From Variovorax saccharolyticus (lineage in GTDB: Bacteria > Pseudomonadota > Gammaproteobacteria > Burkholderiales > Burkholderiaceae_C), in assembly GCF_030316765.1 (NCBI RefSeq), contig NZ_JASZYT010000005.1, forward strand, positions 1 to 64,000: a stretch of DNA of 64,000 nucleotides, in the 5' to 3' direction. Every line of letters begins with the position of its first letter. Positions within the stretch are counted from its first letter, which is position 1. Of the stretch, positions 31,726-40,437 are shown piece after piece. Below the pieces are notes generated by a model that ran no database searches, was not told where the DNA came from, and saw nothing but the letters and a program-made list of their open reading frames with translations. Both the position numbers and the translations under genes were made by a program.

Positions 31726-31768
31726 GGTTTCTCCTTGGAATGCGATCGGTGGTGAGGTGGACGCGGCA

Positions 31769-32599
31769 TCAGTCCAGCGGATGGCCGAGGAAGTCGCCGA
31801 AGGCGCGGTAGAAGCCCTGCTCGTTGTCCCAGGGGATCATGTGGCCGGCGCCGGCCACGCGGACCTCGGTCAGCGCGGGCGCGAGCGCGCGCAGTTCGGC
31901 CACGTCCTCGTCGCGCACCACGTCGCCGCGCTCGGCAGTCATGAACAGCAGCGGCACGTCGATGCGCGGAAGGTCCGCATGGATGTCGTCGCGCTGGAAG
32001 TCCTCGAAGCTCTGCACGATGGCGCGCTCGTCGCAGGTGTGGAGCCATTGCGCGCGCAGGCGCAGTTGCTCCTCGTTCCAGGTCGGGCAGAAGTCGCGCA
32101 TCTGCCCGAGCGTGATGCCGCGGCGCGCGAGCCGGATCGAATCCACGTACCAGGGCAGCTTCGCCGGATAGGCGCGGCGGCCCGGGCCGGACACCGGCGG
32201 GTCGACCGCGACCAGCCGGGTCAGGCCGGCCGGCCGACGTCCTGCGGCGCGGATGCCGATGCGCCCGCCCATCGAATGGCCGACCAGCGCATAGCGCTGC
32301 AGTCCGAGCGCCTGCGCGAACGCGATCACGTCCGAGGCCTGGGCGTCGAGCCCGTAGTCGAGTGCGTCCGACGACTCGCTGAGACCTCGGCCGCGGATGT
32401 CGAGGATGTAGGTGTCGAAGTGGCGGCCGAAGCGCTCGGCGACGAAGCCCCAGGTCACGGCCGGGCTGGTGATGCCGGGCAGAAGGATCACCGCGTCGCG
32501 CGTGGCCCGCTCGCCCTGCGTGCCGCCATGGCGCAGGTAGTGCTGGCGGATGCCGTTGGCGTGCACCTGCGCGCCGTAGAGGAAGGTGGAGCCGCTCAT
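31769..32599 (-). CDS. nicD: NicD, N-formylmaleamate deformylase
   Basis: NicD is an alpha/beta hydrolase that removes formate from N-formylmaleamate, leaving maleamate. The 276-aa protein has the oxyanion region LLPGITSPAVTWGF, the nucleophile elbow GHSMGG (Ser about residue 119), and the catalytic His in GAGHMIPWD near residue 249. Its start overlaps the stop of nicE by 4 bp, and a 43-bp gap leads to nicX. Confidence 0.9.
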   Translation of the reverse strand: MSGSTFLYGAQVHANGIRQHYLRHGGTQGERATRDAVILLPGITSPAVTWGFVAERFGRHFDTYILDIRGRGLSESSDALDYGLDAQASDVIAFAQALGLQRYALVGHSMGGRIGIRAAGRRPAGLTRLVAVDPPVSGPGRRAYPAKLPWYVDSIRLARRGITLGQMRDFCPTWNEEQLRLRAQWLHTCDERAIVQSFEDFQRDDIHADLPRIDVPLLFMTAERGDVVRDEDVAELRALAPALTEVRVAGAGHMIPWDNEQGFYRAFGDFLGHPLD

Positions 32600-33378
32600 G
32601 CCGTGACGGCCTCGCGCGACGTCGCATGGGCGCCCGAGAGCAGCGCCCCCGCGCCCGGCACCACCTGCTCCAGTCCCAGCGCGCCGAGCATCGCATAGGT
32701 GGTGGCCACCGCGGCCGTGATGACCGGCTTGCCGGTCGCGGCCTCGACCTCTGCGATGGCCGCGAGCGATGGCATCTGCACGCAGGCCGAAAGCACGATC
32801 GCATCCACGTCATCGGTCTTCATGCCGGCGACGATGGCCGGCAGCTTGCGCGGGTCGTGCCGTCCCACTTCCAGGTTGTCGGGGATCTCGAGCGCGCGCC
32901 AGTCGGCGACCTCGAAGCCTTCGTGCTCGATGTAGTCGATCACCATCTTCGTGAGCGGCACCATGTAGGGCGCCACCAGCGCGATCCGCCTGGCGCCGAT
33001 GACGCGCAGCGCATCGACCAGCGCGCCCGCGCTGGTGACCACCGGTGCGCTGCCCTGGTTGGCCTCGGTGGCGGCTCGAAGCCGGGCCTCGGATTCGCGG
33101 TGGTAGCCGCGGCCCATCGCCATGATCGCCACCAGGCAGGCATAGCCCAGCACGTCGACGCGGGCGTCGCTGAGTTCCAGCGCGCAGCGGTCGGACTGGG
33201 CGTCCATGGCGGCGAGCTCGTCCTTGTTGACGTGTTTCATGCGCATGCGCGCCGAGTGGAAGGTGAAGCGCTCGGGCCGGATCTGCTCGCGCAGCCGCAG
33301 CATCGCCGGGATCTCGGTCTCCATGGTGGTGTTCGAGCTCGGCACGATCTGGCCGATGCGGAAGTTCCTGTTGCTCAT
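32596..33378 (-). CDS. nicE: NicE/MaiA, maleate cis-trans isomerase
   Basis: Maleate isomerase converts maleate to fumarate, the last step of the nicotinate route into the TCA cycle. The 260-aa Asp/Glu-racemase-superfamily protein starts RIGQIVPSSNTTMETEIP. The two catalytic cysteines appear in GYACLVAIMAMGRG (about residue 80) and VLSACVQMPSL (about residue 198). The start at 33378 is chosen because it begins the conserved MSNRNFRIGQ block and leaves a 16-bp gap after nicC. Confidence 0.92.
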   Translation of the reverse strand: MSNRNFRIGQIVPSSNTTMETEIPAMLRLREQIRPERFTFHSARMRMKHVNKDELAAMDAQSDRCALELSDARVDVLGYACLVAIMAMGRGYHRESEARLRAATEANQGSAPVVTSAGALVDALRVIGARRIALVAPYMVPLTKMVIDYIEHEGFEVADWRALEIPDNLEVGRHDPRKLPAIVAGMKTDDVDAIVLSACVQMPSLAAIAEVEAATGKPVITAAVATTYAMLGALGLEQVVPGAGALLSGAHATSREAVTA

Positions 33379-33394
33379 GTGCAGCGGCTCCGGT

Positions 33395-34624
33395 TCAGGC
33401 CAGCGAGGCTTCGGTGTCGAAGCGTTCGATGCAGCGCGTCGCGTCGTACTCGTAGACCCACTCGGCCTTGATGCCGACGGCATTCGGGTTGCTGGCCTGC
33501 TGCTTCTGGAACGCCAGGTCGCGCTCGCGCTGTTCCTCGGGCGTCGAGAGGTGGTACGTGCGGCCGCGCTCGCGGGCCTCGAGTTGCACCCGCGCGGTGC
33601 GCGGCAGGCGCTCGGCCTCGTAGGCGCGCAGCGCGGCGTCCTGGTCGGCGCCGAAATGCGCCAGCGCTGCAGCCAGCACGTAGGCATCCTCGATCGCCAT
33701 CGCCGCGCCCTGCGACAGGAAGGGCAGCATCGGGTGCGCCGCGTCGCCCAGCAGCGTGACCCGGCCTTGCGACCACTGCGCCATCGGGTCGCGGTCGAAC
33801 AGGCCCCACTTGAAGATCTGCGAGGTGTCGGTGCGCTCGAAGAGCTGGACGATGTTCGGATGCCAGCCCGCGTAGGCGGCCAGCAGTTCCTCGCGGGTGC
33901 TGGGTTCGGTCCAGGACTCCGCCACCCAGTCGGCGCTCTCGTTGACCGCCACGATGTTCACCGCCGCTCCGCCCTTCACGTAGTAGGTCACGATGTGCGC
34001 CTTCGGGCCCATCCAGAAGGAAGCATCCGGGCTCACGAAGGGCAGCGGATGCTGCTCGACCGGCACCAGCGCGCGCCAGCACATGTGGCCGGTGAAGCGC
34101 GCATCGGTCTTGCCCCAGAGCGAATCGCGCACGGGCGAATGGATGCCGTCGGCACCGACGATCAGGTCGGCCTCGAAGCGCGTGCCATCGGCGAAGTGCG
34201 CCACGGCCCGATCTTCGTCCTGCGTGACGCCGGTGCAGTGCACGTTGAAGCGCACGCGGTCAGCCGGGATGCCCTCGCACAGCACCGCGTGCAGGTCGGC
34301 GCGGTGCACGTGATAGAAACCGGCGCCGAAGAGCCGCGGGCAGACCTCCTTCAGCGGCGTGCGGAAGAGTTCGCGCGCGTCCTCCCAGTTGCGCCCCACC
34401 ATCGCTTCGGGCAGGAAGCCGATGCGCTCGAGCCCCTCGCCCACGCCCAGCGCCTGCAGTACTTTCGCCGCGTTGGGCGTCATCTGCACGCCGGCGCCGA
34501 TCTCGCCGAAGGCCGCTGCGCGCTCGAACAGGTGGGCGTCGATGCCGCGCAGGCGCAGCGCGCGCGCCAGTGCCACGCCGCCGATGCCAGCGCCGACGAT
34601 GCCGACGCGAATTGCTCTACTCAT
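33395..34624 (-). CDS. nicC: NicC, 6-hydroxynicotinate 3-monooxygenase
   Basis: NicC is the FAD enzyme that decarboxylates and hydroxylates 6-hydroxynicotinate to 2,5-dihydroxypyridine. The 409-aa protein shows the FAD-binding GIVGAGIGGVALARAL at the N-terminus, the DG motif in IVGADGIHSPVR near residue 160, and GDAAHPMLPFLSQGAAMA near 292. It leads the minus-strand nic operon. An AATTAATT-type site lies 62 bp upstream of its start. The upstream hydroxylase genes nicAB are not in the window. Confidence 0.93.
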   Translation of the reverse strand: MSRAIRVGIVGAGIGGVALARALRLRGIDAHLFERAAAFGEIGAGVQMTPNAAKVLQALGVGEGLERIGFLPEAMVGRNWEDARELFRTPLKEVCPRLFGAGFYHVHRADLHAVLCEGIPADRVRFNVHCTGVTQDEDRAVAHFADGTRFEADLIVGADGIHSPVRDSLWGKTDARFTGHMCWRALVPVEQHPLPFVSPDASFWMGPKAHIVTYYVKGGAAVNIVAVNESADWVAESWTEPSTREELLAAYAGWHPNIVQLFERTDTSQIFKWGLFDRDPMAQWSQGRVTLLGDAAHPMLPFLSQGAAMAIEDAYVLAAALAHFGADQDAALRAYEAERLPRTARVQLEARERGRTYHLSTPEEQRERDLAFQKQQASNPNAVGIKAEWVYEYDATRCIERFDTEASLA

Positions 34625-34685
34625 GCTTGAATCTCCTGGTTTGGCGCTGCGGCGTCGCGAGCCGCAGCGTGTTAATGACTAAACG

Positions 34686-34700
34686 ATTAATTAATTAATT
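34686..34700. promoter_or_regulatory. AATTAATT operator candidate before the nic operon
   Basis: The 126-bp gap between nicC and livF holds ATTAATTAATTAATT, preceded by GACTAAACG. It lies 62 bp ahead of the nicC start and is the only AT-rich patch there. A similar AAACG-flanked AATTAATT recurs at 39365-39385 and 39444-39458. The repeat of TTAA units could hold two overlapping TetR-type palindromes. Confidence 0.55.
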
Positions 34701-34750
34701 GATGGATCGACGATGCGCCTTGGCAAGGCGCATCGAATGTGCCGCCCGGC

Positions 34751-35464
34751 TCAGCCGCCCAGGTAGGCGCTCAGAAGCCCCGGGTCCTCGAGCAGGCCCG
34801 CGGCATCGCGCTCGGCGACCACGCGGCCGGTCTCGAAGACGTAGGCGCGCGAGGCCACCGACAGCGCGTTGTGCACGTTCTGCTCGACCAGCAGCACGGT
34901 CACGCCGTGCTGGTTGATCTCGCGCACGAACTCGAACACCTCCTCGGCCATGCGCGGACTCAGGCCCAGGCTGGGCTCGTCGAGCAGAAGGAGCCGCGGC
35001 TCGGACATCAGCGCCCGGCCGATCGCCAGCATCTGCTGCTCGCCGCCGCTCAGGGTGCCTGCCAGTTGGCGATGCCGCTCCTTGAGCCGCGGAAAGCGGT
35101 GATAGACCACCCCGACGCGCTTGTCGACCTCGGCCTTCTGCCGGCACAGGTAGGCGCCGAGCGTGAGGTTCTCGTACACGCTCATCGCCGGCCACACGTG
35201 CCGCTCCTCGGGCGACTGCGCAATGCCCAGTCCGACGATCCGGTGGGCCTCCATGCCGCCGATGGGCCGGCCGTCGAACACGATGTCGCCGCGCGTCGGC
35301 CGCAGCAGGCCGGAGATCGCGCGCAGCGTGGTGCTCTTGCCCGCGCCATTGGCACCGATCAGCGCGACCACCTCGCCGGCGCGCACCGTCATGCTGACGC
35401 CATGCAGCGCGGCCGTCTTGCCGTAGCTCACGTGCAGGTCGTTGAGTTCGAGCAGGTTGCTCAT
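34751..35464 (-). CDS. LivF-type ATPase of a branched-chain-amino-acid-like ABC importer
   Basis: This 237-aa ATPase has Walker A GANGAGKST near residue 37, the ABC signature LSGGEQQ and Walker B LLLLDEPSLGL, as in LivF. Its start overlaps the stop of the LivG-type gene by 4 bp. It is the last gene of the importer operon, which is separated from nicC by the operator region. Substrate is not evident from sequence; the context suggests an aromatic or dicarboxylic acid linked to nicotinate use. Confidence 0.92.
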   Translation of the reverse strand: MSNLLELNDLHVSYGKTAALHGVSMTVRAGEVVALIGANGAGKSTTLRAISGLLRPTRGDIVFDGRPIGGMEAHRIVGLGIAQSPEERHVWPAMSVYENLTLGAYLCRQKAEVDKRVGVVYHRFPRLKERHRQLAGTLSGGEQQMLAIGRALMSEPRLLLLDEPSLGLSPRMAEEVFEFVREINQHGVTVLLVEQNVHNALSVASRAYVFETGRVVAERDAAGLLEDPGLLSAYLGG

Positions 35465-36261
35465 GATTTCTTCCCCCCGCCCAGATAGGCTTCGATGACG
35501 CGCGGATCGCCTTGCACCTGCGCCGGCGTGCCCTCGGCGAGAAGCTCGCCGAAGTGCATCACCACCACCCGGTCCGACACGCCCATGACCAGGCCCATGT
35601 TGTGCTCGACGATCAGGATCGACTTCACGAAACGCCCGCGCAGCTGCTTCAGGATCTCGCCGAAGCGCCTGGCCTCCTGGCTGTTGAGGCCGGCGGCCGG
35701 CTCGTCGAGCATCAGGATCTCGGGCTTGGCCGACAGCGCGAGCGCGACTTCGAGCAGCCGCAACTCGCCACAGGACAGCATGTAGGCCGGCACGTCCATG
35801 CGCTCGGCAAGGCCCATGGTGTGGACGATCTGCTCGGCGCTCTCGCGCACCGAGCGCTCCGTGGCGCGCACCTTCGACGTCGGGAAGAAGGTGCTCCACA
35901 GCGACTGCTTGGCTTCGAGGTAGTGCCCGGTCAGCACGTTCTCGAACACGGTCAGCGACTTCAGGATGTTGGTCTTCTGGAAGCTGCGCACGATGCCGCG
36001 GCGCGCCATCCGGAACGGCTTCTCGCCGGTCACTTCCTGGCCGCTGTAGCGCACGCTGCCGCCGGTGGGGGTGTAGAAGCCCGTGATCAGGTTGAAGCAG
36101 GTGGTCTTGCCGGCGCCATTGGGTCCGATCAGGCCGACGATCTCGCCGGCATGGACGTCGAAGCTGATGTCCTTGACCGCCTTGATGCCGCCGAAGGACT
36201 TGCTGAGTCCGCGCACTTCGAGCGCGCCGCCGCCGTGGGCGAGGGTCGCTGCGGCGCTCAT
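35461..36261 (-). CDS. LivG-type ATPase of the ABC importer
   Basis: This 266-aa ATPase has Walker A GPNGAGKTT, the family-specific FNLITGFYTPTGG, and Walker B ILMLDEPAAGLN. Its signature motif reads LSCGELRLLEVA, slightly unusual because the canonical second Gly of LSGGQ is Cys-Gly here; LivG proteins often read LSYGQQ. The C-terminal VIEAYLGG is typical. It overlaps both neighbours by 4 bp. Confidence 0.92.
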   Translation of the reverse strand: MSAAATLAHGGGALEVRGLSKSFGGIKAVKDISFDVHAGEIVGLIGPNGAGKTTCFNLITGFYTPTGGSVRYSGQEVTGEKPFRMARRGIVRSFQKTNILKSLTVFENVLTGHYLEAKQSLWSTFFPTSKVRATERSVRESAEQIVHTMGLAERMDVPAYMLSCGELRLLEVALALSAKPEILMLDEPAAGLNSQEARRFGEILKQLRGRFVKSILIVEHNMGLVMGVSDRVVVMHFGELLAEGTPAQVQGDPRVIEAYLGGGKKS

Positions 36262-37250
36262 GCGGGCCTCCCGGCGGTGCGTTGCACGGCGCCGGCCGGC
36301 ACGGCCGCCTTCTTCACGCGGGTCTCGCGGCGCTGCGTGATGAAGCCCATCAGCCCGCGCGGCAGGAACAGCACGATCGCGATCACGGCCAGGCCGAAGA
36401 TCGACAGCCGCAGCTCCTTGGCCTCGCGCAGGTACTCCTCCAGGAAGGTCACCAGCAGCGCACCGATCAGGGGCCCGACCAGCGTGCCCTTGCCGCCGAT
36501 CAGTACCATGATGATCATGCTCACCATGAAGGCGAAGCGGAACACCTCGGGCCCGACGAAGGAGATGTAGTGGGCATAGAAGCCGCCCGCCATGCCCGAC
36601 AGGAAGGCGCCGAGCACCAGCGCGAGCATCGAGTAGGTGAGCGGCCGGATGCCGATCGATTGGGCGACATAGCGGTTCTCGCGCACCGCCACCGCGGCGC
36701 GGCCGGCGTTCGAGTTGACGAAGCGGAACGACAGGTAGAGCGCCAGCGCCAGCAGCAACCAGGCCACCGCGTAGTAGAACTGCTTCGCGCCCAGGTTGCC
36801 GGCATCGGCCAGCAGCGCGGGCTGTGGCACGCCCGCAATGCCCATCGGCCCGTTGGTGAGTGCGATCCAGTTGTCGGCCACCAGCCGCAGCACCTCCGAG
36901 AAGGACAGCGTCACGATCACGAAGAAGGGCCCCTGCAGGCGCAGCGTGATGCCGCCGATGACCACGCCCATCACCGCCGCGAGCAGGCCGGCGACCGGGA
37001 TCGTGGCCCACACCGGCCAGCCGTAGCCGGTCGACAGGATGGCGGCCGCATAGGCGCCGGTGCCCAGGAAGGCGGTGTGGCCGAGCGAGAACTCGCCCAC
37101 GTAGCCGACCACCAGGTTGAGGCTGGTGGCCAGCACGGCGTAGAACAGCACCATGATCGCGATGTGCAGCACGTACTGGTCGCGCACCAGCAGCGGCACC
37201 ACGGCGGCCAGCGCCATCAGCGCCAGGAGGCAACGTTTTTCGAGGTTCAT
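36258..37250 (-). CDS. LivM-type permease of the ABC importer
   Basis: This 330-aa inner-membrane permease has about eight to ten hydrophobic segments. It shows the LivM hallmarks ATSLNLVVGYVGEFSLGHTAFLG and FSEVLRLVADNWIALTNGPMGI, then AHYISFVGPEVFRF and MIIMVLIGGKGTLVGP. The basic cytosolic tail (RRETRVKKAA) is long. It overlaps livH and livG by 4 bp on each side. Confidence 0.92.
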   Translation of the reverse strand: MNLEKRCLLALMALAAVVPLLVRDQYVLHIAIMVLFYAVLATSLNLVVGYVGEFSLGHTAFLGTGAYAAAILSTGYGWPVWATIPVAGLLAAVMGVVIGGITLRLQGPFFVIVTLSFSEVLRLVADNWIALTNGPMGIAGVPQPALLADAGNLGAKQFYYAVAWLLLALALYLSFRFVNSNAGRAAVAVRENRYVAQSIGIRPLTYSMLALVLGAFLSGMAGGFYAHYISFVGPEVFRFAFMVSMIIMVLIGGKGTLVGPLIGALLVTFLEEYLREAKELRLSIFGLAVIAIVLFLPRGLMGFITQRRETRVKKAAVPAGAVQRTAGRPA

Positions 37251-38119
37251 GCTCGCTCCGCGCGCTTGGCAAAGAGGCCGTAGGGCCGGAAGACGAGGGT
37301 CAGGATCACCAGCACGAAGCCGATGATGTCGACCCAGCCGGTGGCGACGTAGCCGCCCCAGAGCGCCTCCGAGACGCCCAGCAGCAGGCCGCCGGCGATG
37401 GCGCCCGGAAAGCTCCCCATGCCGCCGAGGATCACGACCACGAAGGCCTTCATGCTCACCAGCCCGCCCACCGACACCTGCGCCGAATAGATCGAGCCGA
37501 GCAGCATGCCCGCCAGCGAGGCGATGACGGTGCCCATGGCGAAGGTGCTGGCATAGACGTTGGCGGTGCGGATGCCCACCAGGCGTGCCGCCATCGGGTC
37601 CTGGAAGGTGGCGCGCATCGAGCGGCCGAGGCGGGTCTTCTGGATCGTCAGGTAGGCCGCCAGGATCAGCAGCGCGCAGACCGCGACCGCGAACAGCCGC
37701 AGCTTGGTCAGCACGATCGGACCGAGGAAGACCGGGCCTGCGGAGATCGGTGCCTCGACCTTCAGCGGCGCGGTGCCGACCATCAGCAGTGCGGTGTTGG
37801 CCAGGAAGATCGACAGCCCGATGGTCAGCAGGATGCCGGGCTCCTCGCCCTGGTCGCGGATGCGCTCGATCAGGAAGCGGTCGACGAGCCAGCCGAAAGC
37901 TCCCATCGCGACCGCGACCAGCAGGAGGCCGGTGAAGAAATCGAGCCCGAGCCGCGTGGTGGCCCACCAGCCCATGACGCCGCCGAGCATGTAGAGCTCG
38001 CCGTGCGCGAAGTTGACGACCCGCATCAGGCCGAGGATCAGGGTCAGTCCCAGCGCCGACAAGGCGTAGAACGAACCGGTCACCAGGCCGTTGACGAGGT
38101 ACTGTGGCAGCAGTTCCAT
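37247..38119 (-). CDS. LivH-type permease of the ABC importer
   Basis: This 290-aa inner-membrane permease starts MELLPQYLVNGLVTGSFYAL. It contains LGLTLILGLMRVVNFAHGEL and VVILGGMGSFPGAIAGGLLLG, both characteristic of LivH. It lies 45 bp after the binding-protein gene and overlaps the livM-type gene by 4 bp. Confidence 0.93.
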   Translation of the reverse strand: MELLPQYLVNGLVTGSFYALSALGLTLILGLMRVVNFAHGELYMLGGVMGWWATTRLGLDFFTGLLLVAVAMGAFGWLVDRFLIERIRDQGEEPGILLTIGLSIFLANTALLMVGTAPLKVEAPISAGPVFLGPIVLTKLRLFAVAVCALLILAAYLTIQKTRLGRSMRATFQDPMAARLVGIRTANVYASTFAMGTVIASLAGMLLGSIYSAQVSVGGLVSMKAFVVVILGGMGSFPGAIAGGLLLGVSEALWGGYVATGWVDIIGFVLVILTLVFRPYGLFAKRAERA

Positions 38120-38164
38120 GTTGGCGTTCCTTGTGCCGCTATGCGTTGCGCGAGGGACGGCCGC

Positions 38165-39301
38165 TCATGGCTTCTCGGTCGCGGCTTCGGCGACCACGCG
38201 GGGTTCCTTGTTGGCGATCTGCACCAGCACCACGTCGAAACCATAGCCTTCGCCCTTGTCCGTGAACCTGAAGCGCCCGTTGGGCGCGGTGTAGTCGGTC
38301 TTGCGCAGGGCGTCGCGCACGGCTTCGGGATCGGGTTTGCCGGCGCGCGCGATGGCTTCCATCATGATGTTCATCGCGTTGTAGCCGGCGGCGCCGTACT
38401 TGCCGGGCTTCTCCTTGTAGCTGGCGGCATAGCGCTCGACGAAGGCCTTGTTGGCCTCGCCCGGCAGGCTCGATGCATAGGGCACCGCGGCGTAGATGCC
38501 TTCGGACGCATCGCCGGTGAGGCCGATGAAGTCGGCGGTGGCCCAGGAGCCGACGCCGAAGATCTTGGTCTTGATGCCGAACTCCTTGAACTGCTTCACC
38601 AGGATGGCGCCGTCCTGCGTCTCGGCCGCGACGAAGACGCCGTCGGCATTGCTCGCGCGCAGCTTGGTCAGCAGCGTGTAGAAGTCGGTCGCGCCGTGGT
38701 CGAAGTACTCCTTCATCACGGTCTTCACGCCCAGCGCGCTGAGGTCCTTGGAGAAATCCTCGACGCCGCCGCGGCCCCAGTCGTCGTTGACGCCGATGTA
38801 GGCGACTGTCTTGAGCTGCAGCTTCTCGGCCAGGATCTTGCTGAAGGTCTTCGACATCAGGCGGTCGGTCTCGGCTGAACGGAAGAAGTACTGCATGCCC
38901 TTCTCGGTCAGGTCGGCCTTGGACGACACGCCCGTGAGCAGCGGCACCTTGTACTTCTCGGCCACCGGCATCACGGCCGCAGTCGCCGAACTGCAGAAGG
39001 CGCCAGCCAGCGCCACCACCTTGTCGCGCTGGATCAGCTTCTCTGCGGCATTGACGGAGTTGGCCGGGCGGCACTGGCCGTCCTCGATCACCAGCTCGAT
39101 CTTGCGGCCGAGCACCCCGCCGGCCGCGTTGCGGCGCTCCACCGCGAGCTTGGCGCCACTCACGAAAGCCTGGCCGTTGTAGGCGACCGAGCCGGTGAGG
39201 GGCTCGATGACACCGACCTTGATGGTCTCCTGAGCCATGGTTGCGGACACCATGCCCAGCGCCAGGGCGGCGGCGCTGGTGGACTTGAACAGCTTGAACA
39301 T
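38165..39301 (-). CDS. LivK-type periplasmic binding protein of the ABC importer
   Basis: This 378-aa protein has a signal peptide (LFKSTSAAALALGMVSATMA) followed by ETIKVGVIEPLTGSVAYNG, the normal start of a type I periplasmic binding fold. Later blocks include GAFCSSATAAVMPVAEKY and YIGVNDDWGRGGVEDF. It is the first gene of the importer operon. Two AATTAATT-type sites lie 75-157 bp upstream, matching the nic operators, so import of nicotinate or a breakdown product is a reasonable guess. The ligand cannot be read from the sequence. Confidence 0.9.
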   Translation of the reverse strand: MFKLFKSTSAAALALGMVSATMAQETIKVGVIEPLTGSVAYNGQAFVSGAKLAVERRNAAGGVLGRKIELVIEDGQCRPANSVNAAEKLIQRDKVVALAGAFCSSATAAVMPVAEKYKVPLLTGVSSKADLTEKGMQYFFRSAETDRLMSKTFSKILAEKLQLKTVAYIGVNDDWGRGGVEDFSKDLSALGVKTVMKEYFDHGATDFYTLLTKLRASNADGVFVAAETQDGAILVKQFKEFGIKTKIFGVGSWATADFIGLTGDASEGIYAAVPYASSLPGEANKAFVERYAASYKEKPGKYGAAGYNAMNIMMEAIARAGKPDPEAVRDALRKTDYTAPNGRFRFTDKGEGYGFDVVLVQIANKEPRVVAEAATEKP

Positions 39302-39364
39302 GACGAATCTCCTTCGAAACATTGCAGGTGAGGGCGCCTCCGGCCGGGCCGTCGCCGCCACAAT

Positions 39365-39385
39365 AATTAAACGCTCAATTAATTG
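39365..39385. promoter_or_regulatory. AATTAATT operator candidate before the ABC importer
   Basis: The segment AATTAAACGCTCAATTAATTG ends in the perfect palindrome CAATTAATTG (39376-39385). It lies about 65-85 bp upstream of the binding-protein start on the minus strand. It shares both the AAACG element and the AATTAATT core with the site before nicC. Confidence 0.55.
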
Positions 39386-39443
39386 TTGCCGGGAGAATAG
39401 CATTCCGAGGGATGCACCATTTCAGGGTTACTACCGAGCCGAT

Positions 39444-39458
39444 CAATTAATTAAACGC
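39444..39458. promoter_or_regulatory. Second AATTAATT site in the importer/DUF1275 spacer
   Basis: CAATTAATTAAACGC lies midway in the 274-bp gap between the minus-strand importer and the plus-strand DUF1275 gene. It again pairs AATTAATT with AAACG. It could serve the importer together with the nearer site, or a promoter for the DUF1275 gene, whose start is 118 bp away. Confidence 0.5.
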
Positions 39459-39575
39459 CTAGCAAGCAAGCTTGATGCCAGGCGCAGGGCCGGAGCATGG
39501 CGTGTTCTTGCATCTGACACCGACCCAGGCGGATTCGAAACACGGCTGGCACCGAGCTTGGGGACGATCGTCCCC

Positions 39576-40346
39576 ATGAACGTCGACACCGAACGCCCCG
39601 ACCCCACGCGTGCATTGCCGATCGCCGTGCTCATGTCGTTCCTGGGAGGCTTTCTCGACGCCTATTCCTATGTGGGCTGGGGTGGTGTTTTCGCGGGTGC
39701 ACAGAGCGGGAACATCATCCTGATGGCAATCGCGATGGTTCAAGGCCATTGGTTCACCGCGACGCGTCATCTGCCGTCCATCCTGGCCTTTGGGCTCGGC
39801 GTCGTGGCGGCAGAGACGCTCAGGATGCCGCGTCCCGCCTCCTTGCTGAGGCGCCCGGACATTGCGGCGCTCGCCCTGGAGGCAACGGCCCTGCTCGTGA
39901 TCGGGCTCCTATCACCAGCGGTGCCGGCGGCGCTGGCGACTGCTGTCCTGGCCTTTGCCGCCGGCTTGCAGTTGAGCTACTTCGGACGCGTGCACGGCTG
40001 GACCTACAACTCCACCATGACGACCGGAAACTTGCGCAACCTGATCGAGGCCATGGCAGGCATGGCCTTCCGTCGAGACCATGCCGCGCAAAAGCAGGCC
40101 ATCGCCTTGAGCAGGGTGATTGCGGCTTTCGCGGCCGGCGCAGGGATCGGCGGCCTGGCCACCTGTCGATTTCAAGCTCACGCGATCTGGATGGCGATAC
40201 CGGTGTTGTCCCTCGGCATCCGCATGCTCTCGACATCGAGCCGCTCCATCGCACCACCGGTCCCACGGCGCGCCGACGATCCCCAGGGGATTGCATCTGC
40301 AACGCTCGCCAGCCCAGGTCGAAATTCAGCCGAAACAAGGGCTTGA
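39576..40346 (+). CDS. YoaK/DUF1275-family membrane protein
   Basis: This 256-aa protein has about six membrane segments. It shows the DUF1275 patterns LMSFLGGFLDAYSYVGWGGVFAGAQSGN (residues 19-46) and FAAGLQLSYFGRV...TYNSTMTTGNLRNL. The conserved Asn/Gly-rich turn and Thr-Gly-Asn motif are intact. The family has no well-established function. The start ATG 39576 is chosen because it begins just before the first helix. An AATTAATT site upstream may place it in the nicotinate regulon. Confidence 0.82.
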   Translation: MNVDTERPDPTRALPIAVLMSFLGGFLDAYSYVGWGGVFAGAQSGNIILMAIAMVQGHWFTATRHLPSILAFGLGVVAAETLRMPRPASLLRRPDIAALALEATALLVIGLLSPAVPAALATAVLAFAAGLQLSYFGRVHGWTYNSTMTTGNLRNLIEAMAGMAFRRDHAAQKQAIALSRVIAAFAAGAGIGGLATCRFQAHAIWMAIPVLSLGIRMLSTSSRSIAPPVPRRADDPQGIASATLASPGRNSAETRA

Positions 40347-40437
40347 GACATTGGATTCCGGCGTCAGTGCCACGCGCAGTGGCCAACGCCGACAGGCAAT
40401 TTCGCCTCGATCCACTGCTATCCCCGAAGGAGTTTCA

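Noticed and set aside
35461..36261. Unusual ABC signature LSCGEL as a sign of an inactive LivG
   Set aside because: LivG-family signatures vary at this point (LSYGQQ is common), and Walker A and B are intact, so loss of function is not supported.
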